In this document: positions 32,624-42,967 of the stretch, one piece after another
Position numbering within the stretch: position 1 is the stretch's first letter
Layout: each line of letters begins with the position of its first letter
NCBI GenBank assembly: GCA_029851415.1
Contig: CM056741.1
Span: forward strand, 86,504,282 to 86,568,281
From: Eretmocerus hayati
Lineage: Eukaryota; Arthropoda; Insecta; Hymenoptera; Aphelinidae
Length of the DNA stretch: 64,000 bases
Direction of reading: 5' to 3'
Notes under the pieces: generated by a model
What the model was told of the DNA's origin: nothing
Seen by the model: the letters and a program-made list of their open reading frames with translations, nothing else
Database searches by the model: none
Position numbers and translations under genes: made by a program

Positions 32624-32629
32624 CAATTG

Positions 32630-33775
32630 TCCTGAGCTTGAGCGTGAGAACTTCCAGCTCGGCGAAGAGGTGGCTGCACGCATAGAAAGTGATCGTACTA
32701 CATTCCTCCAAAATTATCTTTCTAACGCTCTCGATGATCATGAGAACATTTGGAAGGAAATGCGCAATCCTGGCCTCTTGCCGAAGAGTTAAGAGGAGGA
32801 ACTGCGAGGCTCCATACCAGATGAGTTGAACAATCACTTTGCAGGGGTCTCCGTCTCACCTCATGATGATATTGAAGATGCAATGGATGATTGCTTGATG
32901 GTAAATCGGTGAATCATCTTTTCTACGCGGACAACCTCCAGATCTATCTACAAGTGGAGAGAAGTCAAATCGAAGAGAGAATCACTCGACTAGGAGAGCT
33001 CGGAAGACTAGTCGCTGCTTGGTCCGAGGATTCTGAACTGCGTCTCAATGCCGGAAGACCAAAGCAATATTCTTCACTTCCGAGAGTAATATAGGGGACC
33101 TAGAAAGGATGGACATGCCGGGGATTGAGATACAGGACGGAGTCTTTGTCATATTCACTGATACAGTCGTGAGCCTTGGTGCAACATTAGATAGTGGATT
33201 ATCGTGAAACCCGCAGATTAATCAAATCACAGAGAAGGTAAATGAAGCTCTCTACAGCTCGCGGCTCATGAGAGCATGCACTAATGAGTCTCTTCGGATT
33301 CGACTGGCTGAGTCCCTATTTCAACCACACCTCGATTACTGTGTGATCGTTTACCTAGATGCGACAGACGAACTTAGGACGCCGATACAGCGACTGAGTA
33401 ATTCGTGTGTGAGATACATTTTTGGTGTGAGGAGGGATGAGCACATCACCCCATCCAAGGAGCGCCTGGATTGGTTCCGATTCGCGGAGAATGTTCTTTG
33501 CAGCTTCATGGATGCACAAGATCATGCAGCGGAGAGATTCAGAGCACCAAGAATTCAATGTTCCAAGAATGAGACTTGAGTATGAACTAAGATCCTTCCA
33601 GGTCCAATGTGCTCGATTTTGGAATTTTCTTCCCCGGGGACTTCGGCAGGTACCAATGATATCGTCATTTGAAGAGGCAGTGAGAGAGTACTTGATGACG
33701 CTCCCCCGACAGCAGATTGATGTGGACAGAGGGCATTTTCAAATTTGTAAAGGCTTGTTGTCAATTTAGTGCAAT
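32630..33775 (+). pseudogene. LINE ORF2 remnant: linker, RT palm end and C-terminus
   Basis: Three open pieces in changing frames. 32636-32792 matches the endonuclease-RT linker (LGEEVAARIESDRTTFLQNY). 32891-33094 holds the RT catalytic block as HLFYADNLQIYL, where the second catalytic Asp of YADD is Asn. 33268-33765 matches the RT C-terminal part (ESLFQPHLDYCVIVY, then RSFQVQCARFWNFLPRGLR). Most of the RT fingers are deleted. The changed catalytic residue and frameshifts show it is dead. Confidence 0.75.
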
Positions 33776-34264
33776 TTTCCAATTGTGGGGGTTGTTTTCT
33801 CTAAATCTCCTCATTTTTCATGTTTTTTCTAAACTACAAAGTGACCTTCAGTCACAAGACTGACTTTTTCTGACTGTGATAGTACTCTTTGACCTTACTT
33901 CCATGTATATTACTTATGATATTTGTAATTGAGCAAAGAGACTAGTCACATCTGTGATCATGATATTTTGACCAAATTGCTATCATTATTCATATGTGGA
34001 TTATTGACTGTATTGTATACTTCTTTCGCCTATGAGCAAATGAAAGGATATCCATCTATCTATCTTTCTCTCTTCCTCTCTCCCTCCCCCGTGGTCTCCA
34101 TCCCCCTTCGCCCCCTCTTTCCTCCGTCTGTCTTTCACGTACAGAGCTTAATGATGAATCATGCATAAAAAATCAATTCGAATTGAGCTCTGCCGAGAGT
34201 AATCTCTTTTGATGGGGCACTGATTGGAGATTGGCATTTTTGATTTAGTGATGACGTGAATATT
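33776..34264 (+). other. LINE 3' UTR and simple-sequence tail
   Basis: AT-rich 3' UTR of the LINE, ending near 34060 in (ATCT)n and then CT-rich simple sequence to about 34130. Nothing else seen to 34264. Confidence 0.5.
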
Positions 34265-34608
34265 TCACCTTGATGATGTATGCTTGAATCTCTTGAACAT
34301 TAATTTCATCTTCTTCGGTGGGTTCTCTGGATCCTCGGTCACGTTACACTCTGACCTTTCATCCTCCGCCTGAAGATCATCATTGTTCATCACAGGATCC
34401 TCATCAAAATTTCCTTGGTTGTCCAAGAAATCTATTTGATTGATCGGAGCTTGGGTGTCTTCTTCGACGGGTTGCGGCAGAGTGATGACTCTCTTCAAAC
34501 ACATGTAACACTTCCACAGTATATTCTATCCCCGAGCTCTTTGATCACACTCTTATCCTTATGAACCGAATGACAAACATCACAAATGAATGTATCACGT
34601 TTAACCAT
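34265..34608 (-). pseudogene. Small zinc-binding, acidic protein remnant
   Basis: From ATG 34608 (minus) the frame reads MVKRDTFICDVCHSVHKDKS and then YCG before running out at a TGA. One base later the -1 frame continues as KCYMCLKRV and is open to 34265. A single-base deletion in the GGAAG near 34513 explains the break. Joined, it would have a Cys4-type zinc site (CDVC ... YC-x-x-CYMC), an acidic middle (EDERSECNVTEDPE) and a basic tail (KKMKLMFKRFKH). About 117 residues. I do not know the family; it may be one exon of a host gene or an accessory gene of a transposon. Confidence 0.4.
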
Positions 34609-34798
34609 TGTTCAGCAAAGATCTATCCGCGAGAAATATTCCGTAGCGAAACAGTCAACTAGTTGACGGAGAGTAGTGTTCTTGAATTCTTCACATACCT
34701 ACTAAACAGATATGGAATACTTCGACTTTGACCTCCCACTCGAGGTAAACATACATCAAGTTTTAAGCGGTTGGCCGCAAGCTCGTTGATGGTGGGAA
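34609..34798. other. Short gap without recognised features
   Basis: Unremarkable sequence between the zinc-protein remnant and the next GA tract. Confidence 0.4.
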
Positions 34799-34832
34799 GA
34801 GAGGGAGCGAGAGAAGAGAGGGAGAGAGAGAG
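34799..34832. repeat. Degenerate (GA)n tract
   Basis: GA-rich tract directly at the 3' end of the minus-strand LINE fragment that starts at 34833 (TTGATTGATAAC on the plus strand). Confidence 0.75.
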
Positions 34833-35746
34833 ATTGATTGATAACAAATTTATCATGCCGAGGTCCTAGTAGACCACATGGCAAAAGAAATCACAAAATG
34901 TACAAGTATAAAATATAAAATAAAATCATAATAAACTAGTATAAAATATAATAATAAAATCATTAATCAAGTGCAATCAATATTTATGGCTAGCAAGCGC
35001 AATATAAGTTGGCAGCATATTTCATTTCCACTATATAGTAATTCATAGAGGGAATCATATACAGATTTCAACTAGCAAATCTTCACTCTATCACAATAAT
35101 ACACATCAGACATTCAATTCTGGTTGATGAGTTCTTTTTCATAGTAGTATTCGAAGAGAGCTGACTTAAATGTTTCGATGGGCTTAAGTAGACGTATCTT
35201 ATTTGGTATCGTTTCCCATTCTTCCATTCCTTGCACTGAAAATGCACCCGTGTACGCCGTTGTGCGAACAGAGGGGACAAGGATTCGCAATGACTGTGTC
35301 CTCTCCGAACGCCTGACATTCTCATCGAGCGTCTTGAAGAGATCGCTGAGGTATTCTGGTTTGGATGTAGTAAAGATTTTATACAATTGAACACAAAGGT
35401 AATACTTGCGGCGGGTTATTAATGGCAACCATTTCAGCTGTTGGTAATAAGGTTTAAGTGCAGCGTCACAACGTAAATGGTATATAAATCTAACACATGT
35501 ATTACACAACCTCTGTAGTTTAGTCTCAAGATAACCGGATAAATCATTGAAGACCAAACAGGCATAATCGAAGTGAGGTATAATAAGAGCGTTTACGAGT
35601 AGACGTTTAACTTCTGAAGAGAGAGAGAGTGTCCACGGTGTCGGAGTAAATGTAGAACTCCATTAACTTTTGAGCAAATGCTCGCGACATGAGAGTTCCA
35701 TGAGAGGTCTTGGGAGAATATTACTCCCAAGTTCTTCACCGTGGTC

Positions 35747-35750
<4 letters not shown>
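34833..35750 (-). mobile_element. 3' part of a LINE (CR1/L2-like) between GA tracts
   Basis: Minus-strand LINE tail: RT C-terminus (35750-35114), then an AT-rich 3' UTR ending in ATCAATCAA against a GA tract. Its 5' truncation point is the long GA array at 35751. Confidence 0.75.
35114..35750 (-). pseudogene. LINE reverse transcriptase C-terminal fragment
   Basis: Begins TTVKNLGVIFSQDLSWNSHV, the usual block after the RT palm, and continues through HFDYACLVFNDL, LCNTCVRFIYHLRCD and LKWLPLITRRKYYL to a stop at 35114. A two-base (one CT unit) length change inside a CT-rich coding run near 35620 shifts the frame, so the reading is in two pieces. The catalytic domain is missing. Confidence 0.75.

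Positions 35751-35834
<84 letters not shown>
35751..35834. repeat. (GA)42 microsatellite
   Basis: 84 uninterrupted bases of GA between the minus-strand LINE fragment and a truncated R1-clade copy. The open frame reading Arg-Glu repeats through it is not coding. Confidence 0.97.
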
Positions 35835-35836
<2 letters not shown>

Positions 35837-37243
35837 CCATACCAAGGAAGAGGAGGATTCTGTGCCATCATTGCGTTGGACATAAAGAACGCATTCAACT
35901 GCGCGAGCTGGGAGCGAGTGTATCAATCCCAAGCAGGTAAAGTGCCCCCCTATCTACTAGCCGTCACGAGTGACTACCTGCGGAACAGGACCCTCGTGTA
36001 CGACACCGACGAGGGACAAGAGATTCGGGTACTGTCCGCCGGAATCGGACAGGGATCGGTCTCCGGGCCGTTCAACTGGAACACCCAGTATGACAGCTTA
36101 CTGTCTATCAAACTGCCAGAAGGAGTGATAATAGTGGCTTTCGCGGACGACGCGGGACTCATAGTATGGGCTGACAACGAGGAACTCTTGGGTAGACGCG
36201 CGAACGAAGCGCTAGCCCGAGTCTACGAGTGGATGATTAGCAGGCTTCTGGAGCTCGCTGTCAAGAAGTGCGAAGCAATCGTGGTCACAAGGCGTAGGAA
36301 GTTTGACTTACCCCGGTTTTATATCAACGGGCAAGAGAGTCCACGGAAGACAGAGCTGAAATACCTCGGTGTATGGCTCGACGACAAGTGGTCGTTCAAG
36401 AAGCACATCCAGGAAGCCGCCCAGAAGGCGAGCAAGGTCGGTGCGGCGCTCCAGCGGCTTATGCCGAATATCGGAGGACCCAAGGAAAAGAGGCGCGCAC
36501 TTCTCAACACCGTCACTTCCTCCATCATGCTGTACGGTGCACCCGTGTGGGGGAAGAGGGTAGAGAAGACCATCATCGAGAAGAGAATGGGGCCTGTCCA
36601 CCGAAGAGCGGCCCTGAGGAGTATCCGTGCCTATCGCACTGTGTCAGGAGATGCGGCTTACGTATTGGCGAGTACTCCGCCCATCCACTTGCTCGTCGCG
36701 GAGCGAGTGAGGATCTGAGACCGCCAGAAAGTGATCGGAGCCGAACGAGTACTCACTCCGACGATGAAGGAGATCATCCGCGACAACGAGAAGGAAACCA
36801 CCCTTGAGCATTGGCAAACTCAGTGGGATTCGCCATTTGCGAACGGCAGATGGACGCACCGGCTGATCCGTGACGTAGCCAAGTGGGCGGAACGCACCCA
36901 CGGAGAGATGGACTACTGGACGACGCAGGCACTGAGCGATCATGGTTGCTTCGGTTCCTATCTAACCAGGTTCAAGAAGAGGACGACCCCAGCATGTCAG
37001 TCATGCGGGGACGAATGGGATGACGCCGAACATGCCCTGTTCAAGTGCAGCGACACCCGGAGAGAGCGCGCCGAGCTGGATGAATGGCTGGGTGCTCAAC
37101 TAACACCTGAGAATCTCGTCCCGTACTTACTCCGCAACCAGGAGACATGGGATAGACTCACCGGATACATCAAGCTGGTGATGACCCACAAAGAGGAGAA
37201 AGAGAGGGAAGTAAGGCGCCTCGAAGCAGGCGAATTACAGTGA
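35834..37243 (+). pseudogene. R1-clade ORF2 fragment, RT and C-terminus
   Basis: 470 codons of ORF2 from the RT palm (PYQGRGGFCAIIALDIK) onward. Motif B is intact here (QGSVSGP) and FADD is kept. One nonsense change, TGG to TGA at 36716-36718 (Trp in the long copy), breaks the frame; it reopens in the same frame to the natural TGA at 37241-37243 after GELQ. The C-terminal knuckle CQSCGDEWDDAEHALFKC is kept. Confidence 0.9.
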
Positions 37244-37710
37244 CTCTGCCGATTGAAACAGAAGAGGCCCAAATGATTCCAGGAGGAATCTGATGCACTG
37301 AAGAGGGAAGAAAGAAGAAAGAAGAGAGAAGAAAGAAGAAAGAGAGGGAACAATGAAGAGTGAAGATAGAAGACGCCGACAAGTGGCCGAAGAGAGAAGA
37401 TGGAGAAGAGGAACGCTCGCAATCGAGCGCGAGACATGCCGCTCATCCTGAAGTAATGCTCACGCGGTTCCGGGATGAGATGGTAGATGCAGGTGGATCT
37501 CCTTCTTGATTGCCCGATGCCCTAGGTATCGGACATCGAGGGGAGAGGGATATTACACGGCCGGGCCCACCTCTCGGTGGGCCCCACCCAAACCCGTGTC
37601 CCGCCTGGTATGGCCTGCGTGGGCTATGCGTAGTCCGCGTAAGCTGAACCAGTCCGGTGTCTGGGGACGGATCCGAGGGATCCTGAGGCAGATTTTGCCC
37701 TCTAACCACC

Positions 37711-37738
<28 letters not shown>
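35835..37738 (+). mobile_element. 5'-truncated R1-clade LINE, copy 2
   Basis: Starts at the point equal to 6779 of the long copy, directly after (GA)42, and runs through the ORF2 stop, 3' UTR (37244-37712) and a 26-base poly-A (37713-37738), followed by GA again. It is more than 95 percent alike to the interrupted copy and supplies its pre-insertion sequence. Confidence 0.93.
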
Positions 37739-37760
<22 letters not shown>

Positions 37761-38423
37761 CGGGGCCCTGTTCAAGTGCAGCGACACCCGGAGAGAGCGC
37801 GCCGAGCTGGATAGATGGCTGGGTGCTCAACTAACACCTGAGAATCTCGTCCCGTACTTGCTCCGCAACCAGGAGACATGGGATAGACTCACCGGATACA
37901 TCAAGCTGGTGATGACCCGCAAGGAGGAGAAAGAGAGGGAAGTGAAGCGCCTCGAATCAGGCGAATTACAGTAAACCTGCCGATTCAAACAGAAGAGGTC
38001 CAAATGGTTCCAGGAGGAATATGATGGACTGAAGAGGGAAGGAAGAAGAGAGAAGAGAGAAGATCGAAGATCGAAGGAAGAAGAAAGAAGAATGAAGAGA
38101 TGGAAGAAGATCGAAGAAGGAGAAACAACACCTGCGAGTCGTAAGAAGAGAGACGCTCGATCCTGAGCGCGAGACGCCGCCGGTCCTGAAGTAATGCTCA
38201 CGCGGTGCCGGGTCCGGATTGGTAAGTTGGTGGATCTCTCCCTTGTCCGATGGCCAGCGCCAAAGGGGAAGGGAGCGAGGGTTTATCTTGTAAGGATGGC
38301 CGTATCGATGCGGAATCCAGCCCGGAAGCCTTGAGAAGTATCGGCCAGGCGTAATCGTCCGTCCGGAACCTCTCTGTGGCTACGTCGCAGCGTATTCACC
38401 CCACAACCACCTAGAAAAAAAAA
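37739..38423 (+). mobile_element. 5'-truncated R1-clade LINE, copy 3 (different subfamily)
   Basis: After (GA)n (37739-37760) and the bases ACGGGG comes ORF2 from CCCTGTTCAAG at 37766 to a TAA at 37972-37974 (69 codons, including part of the knuckle), then a 3' UTR to poly-A at 38415-38423. The 3' UTR differs from copies 1 and 2 in its second half, so it is a separate subfamily that also chose GA. Confidence 0.85.
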
Positions 38424-38890
38424 GAGAGAGAGAGACGGGGAAGATGCAACAGAAGAGGCCCATTGACAACAGAAGAGGCCGGTGACTTCCGGAGGAGCAT
38501 GATGGCGTGAAGAGGAGAGAAAGAAGAAAGGAGAAAGGAAGGGGAAAAGGAAGAATGAAGATAGAAGATACCGAAGGGAGAAGGAAGAGAAGAGGAACGC
38601 TCGCAATCGAGCGCGAGACACGCCGCTCATCCTGAAGTGATGCTCACGCGGTTCCGGGCTGAGATGGTAGATGCAGGTGGATCTTCTCCTTGATTACCCG
38701 ATGCCCTAGGTATCGGACATCAAGGGGAGACGGATTTTCCACGACCGTGGGCCCCACCCAAACCCGTGCCCCGACTGGTATTGCCTGTGTTGACTAGGCA
38801 TAGTCCGTGTAAGCTGAACCAGTCCGGTGCCTGGTGATACATCTGAAAGATCTTGATGCAGATTTTGCCCTCTAACCACCTTAAGAAAAA
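38424..38890 (+). mobile_element. 5'-truncated R1-clade LINE, copy 4 (3' UTR only)
   Basis: GA tract, again ACGGGG (38435-38440), then 3' UTR sequence like copies 1 and 2 (38441-38880), ending CTAACCACCTTAAG plus A-run, then GA-rich sequence to about 38925. The 3' hairpin of copies 1 and 2 is partly deleted here. Confidence 0.82.
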
Positions 38891-41800
38891 GGGGGAGAGA
38901 GCAAGCGAGAGAGAGAGGGAGATGGGAGAAGCTCTTCACACTTGTCCCAGGGACGAAGATGGTCAGATAATTTAACTTACTGGGAGAACACGATATCAAG
39001 GCTCATGATGGCTGTCAATTCCTCAATATCTATTATGAATTCAAACAGGGAACACACTCTTGAATGGATAATTGAACAGATCATTCTTCTTGCATGAACG
39101 AGAAATCCTGTCTATTATTTGGATGTGTGAAGTTTAGTCTCACTTTTTACGATTCGGGACTCAAGCGACTCTCCTCGAAATTGGGGCTCATCCATTGGGT
39201 TACCGCTCATGAAGTTCCATTATCGTTTCCTTCAATTACAGTAGTGGAAAGTTCATAATGATCTAAGGCTGCCTAGCCCATCGCACGTGACCATCTCCGA
39301 TCAAGATCATTTTCCCGTGAGCATAGGTGGTTTGAGGACCATTCATCATCCTACTAGACCCCGATTAGTGGGATCTGCTGCCATATCTGCTTCCAGAGAA
39401 GTATAGGAATCATCCGAATATTTCGTAACGCTTTTGAGGTCCCGAGATTCTAACGAAGACCCATTTGTGACCGAGAGATCAAGTTCCCTTTGCAATATGT
39501 ACGAGTGGGCGTCCTTGCAACGGTCAGAAGATCAAGTGACTTATATTAATGAAAATCAGGAATGCTTCATTGTCAAAAATATGACAAAGGCGCAACAGAG
39601 CGGGGCATATTTCCTTGGAAAAGTTATTTTCAGCGCAAAAATGCAGATTCCTCTGACCAGATGTCGGGACGGTGGGATTTTTTTATTCGAAACCACGCGC
39701 GAAATGTCATCTTCTCGAAGTAAGATCAAGTATGGTCTCCATTCGAATTTTTCGGGGAATTTGTGTTCATAACTTGACACCTGAATTTTTGGGCGGTTTT
39801 TCATGATTATCTGAAATTTGAAGCGTTTTATCGAAAAATTGAAAAGTAATGAAAATATGTATTCCAAAAAACTCTATGATATGTATCATCCATTCTTTCA
39901 ATTTTCGGCTTCACCTGGCCGGGAAATACAGGAAACATCGTTTTTCAAGGTTATTCCACTCTTCCATAGCTTGCAGTGGAGAATCCGCTACGTTTTGCAT
40001 ATGGAATGAAAGTTTGACACGAGACGAACATTTTTCGTCCTCAAGACTCTTCCGTCAAACTGCACCCAGTTTGATCAATCGTGCTCTCAAGCATGGAAAA
40101 TCCGAAAACCCAACAATAAAAGTGATTCCTCGGTAGGAGCCGCCTATTTCTCATCCACGAAAATACCCGGATTAGTTGTATTTTTCAATGCAGAATAGAA
40201 TCCCGTTGATTCCAGAGTGGGACAAGTGACAGTTTCCGGGACCGAGACGAAAAACTGACTTAAACGTGTATTTTAAATGGGGAGATTTCTTGACTATAGC
40301 AAAAAACTGAGTAGGTTTCACGCGGAAAAATTCACATGCATACTCTAGCACTCAAAACAAGTATCTGACGTGATTCACAGCCAATCCCCCATGGACCAGA
40401 TTTTGGCTTATTTGCAACAGTCCCTTTCTTACTGATATTGAATATAGATTCCACCCAAAACTATGAAAAAAATCCAAAGAACTGATCTGATCGTGGGATT
40501 TCGGTCTTGTACCAGCTCGTGGCAGCATCCGGTACTCAACGTTATGTTCAAAATCATGAAATATTTGGGGGAAAATAGTGTCGATTTTTTCTCATTCCAA
40601 CACTAGTAGTACATTGATGTTTCATCGAGTGAAGTATGCGACGTGATGAGATTGAGGGAAACACGTATGTCTAGAAAGAGACAGGATGCCGCTGAGAGCG
40701 TGGGAAACTGTTTTCTCCCAAATATGCAATGATGATGTCCCGCAGACAGAGCAGAGGGCTGAGATGATATCGGGTGCAGTATGAGACTGTAATGATGATC
40801 GGATAAGTTCTTTGAACATCTTATAGTTTCGGATAGAATCTATGTTCAATATCAGTGAGGTATTCGTCAATAACCTCAATCATGTATTTCTGTAGAGTGA
40901 ACTTCACTTTTCCCATCTCATTTTGTCTCCGATTATGATGGCTTGGAACGCCAGCTCTTAAGAAGTATGGAAACTTGCTTATGTCTTTTTGTATACGCTA
41001 GTCATGATGCGTTTCGAAATTTGGAGTGACTTTTTTGTCTGCTATTCCTCTCTGTTGCGGGTGGAGTAGGTCGAGAATGATGATGTCAGTCTGATTCCTC
41101 CAAGCCTCAGCGAAGGTGATGCTGCATCAACTCGAGCAGTGTTGAGGAATCTATATCTATACTAAATCTACTCGCGACTGCGGTGCTAACAAAAATGTAT
41201 CAATCGCTCGTCACGCGCACCACGCTCAATAATATGCTGCTGTGGGAATTTGATATAGCCCCTAATAATCACGCCTCAAGATTCCCAGAATCCCAGAATA
41301 ATATTCATTATTAGCGATGAGTGACCGTCAGATACTCTATCATGAATTCTGTTCATCCGTGTCTCAGTCTGGGAAATCTTTTCAGATACATGACATATAT
41401 TAGCTGTGGAAAACGTTGATCAATTGCTCTCGGTTTTGGTCAAATTTGCCAGACTTTCCACCGTACTCGTCACAGGCAAACTATTGTTTCTGATTGTTCA
41501 CGTTGCAGTCTGTAAGGAATAGCCAGATTTTCTCCAAGAATCACACCTTCCACCTTAACTCTGGGAGAATTCTCCAGACATTTCGCGAGACTCCTTAGTA
41601 AGGCTTCCATTGGGCAAATAATCCGGAATCGAATCTGGGGAAATTCCCCAGACTCTTTGCAAGACTAACTTCAAATGTTTAATGATCCAGACTTCTAGTC
41701 ACTCGAGAAAATGTCTGGAAATCACTCAAAAAAAGCCTCCCAAACGCAGAGCATATTATTTGGTCTTGGCAACAGTCACCGCAATGATCTGGCATTGTCA

Positions 41801-42967
41801 ACCAGACTTCATTCTCCTAGACAAAAAAGTCTCGCCCCATCCGCTAAGACTGAATGAATGCCAGACCAATTCTGCCGGACTTTTCACCAGACGAATTCCT
41901 TCCCTCGAGAATGACCTAAGTCTCAGTTGAATTTTACGGAAAACTTCTACTCGAGACTTGTTTGTCTCAGAAATTCTTCTAAGGGAACTCTACAATATTC
42001 TCGGTGGCCAGGCTACAAAGGGGGCACAAGATTCACATATATGGGGATTGAAACCCACGTTCAGCACGATCAGAGCATGAGACAGGGCTCCTTCCTACAA
42101 CTACTCGCGATGAGCCTAGTACGCGCGCGAATAAGAGGAATCCTTACAATTCCCGCGGCCGTTGTACAATCACATTCGGCGTCGGAATGTCGTATAGAAC
42201 GGACCACGATTCTCTATCGTATTCTCTGACGCTGAAACCGAATCCGAGGCCAGGACAGAATTTTGGGATTCTTTTTACTTCCTGGAAAACCATTCTCTAG
42301 GCGGTTTCTTGATGTGGACGAAAACCTTGACGTGGTAACTCCAAACCGAGCTTAGGAATGTGCCGCATGTCCATTTTGCGTCGGAGAAGTGTATTTATGG
42401 ATTCAACGACAGCGAGAATTTTCTCCCTCGTAATTTTGACATAGAACGGGTAATCGCAAAAACAGGTGTTTTTGGCCCCCAGGACACGTAAGGAAGCCTC
42501 TGTATTTGCGATGACCCGTTCTGTTCCAAATTCACGAGGGGAAGAATCATCGCTGACGCTGGATATCCAAATGTACTCCTCTGACGCACAGTGACTGTCT
42601 GAGCTCGATCCCACCCTCTGTTCTAAGGTCCGATGCGCAAAGGGGAAAAAGGTGCAAGTTGGCACAATTATGCTTTCCCACTAAACTGGCGATAACGAAA
42701 CTTTGCAAGTGATGAAATTGTACTGTGCGACGCCGGGGAATGCAGCTACGTCAGAGAAACCGCTAAATGTCCTGACGCTCTAGCGCAGTTTTGAGTTTAG
42801 CGTGGAAAGATGCATAAGGAATCCACCGTCCGGCTCATAAGACATTTTGACCCCAAAATTTTGTTGTACAGTAGGGTGTTCCTTATTTCCCAACTTTCGA
42901 TTTTCCACGATACCATCGTGAATTGTCAATCTTTGATATAGAAAAATGAGGAAAACCTTTTGCCGCG
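38891..42967. other. 4-kb stretch without supported genes
   Basis: AT-moderate sequence with only short, unconvincing open frames on both strands. Between 41440 and 41935 the hexamer CCAGAC or its near variants occur about nine times. No RNA gene, tandem array or element end was recognised, apart from TACAGTAGGGTGTTCC at 42868, which resembles a mariner-type end without a visible partner. Confidence 0.4.

Larger units (their letters stand above)
22009..34060 (+). mobile_element. Decayed CR1-like LINE interrupted by a large nested insertion
   Basis: Pieces of one LINE in order: ORF1 coiled coil (22321-22698), end of the endonuclease domain (22815-22892), then, across the insertion 22898-32623, the endonuclease-RT linker and RT C-terminus (32630-33775). 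The ORF1 and endonuclease pieces match the element at 1-2972 closely (for example GPELEALMNERDATRRR against GPELRVLMNKRDATRR). The 3' end near 34060 runs into (ATCT)n and CT-rich sequence. Many stops and deletions show it is old. Confidence 0.7.

Noticed and set aside
35741..35834. Open frame encoding Arg-Glu repeats leading into the RT fragment
   Set aside because: It is translation of the (GA)42 microsatellite; the RT copy is 5'-truncated and has no start of its own.
42868..42900. TACAGTAGGGTGTTCC as a mariner-type terminal repeat
   Set aside because: No complementary end with TA was found downstream.
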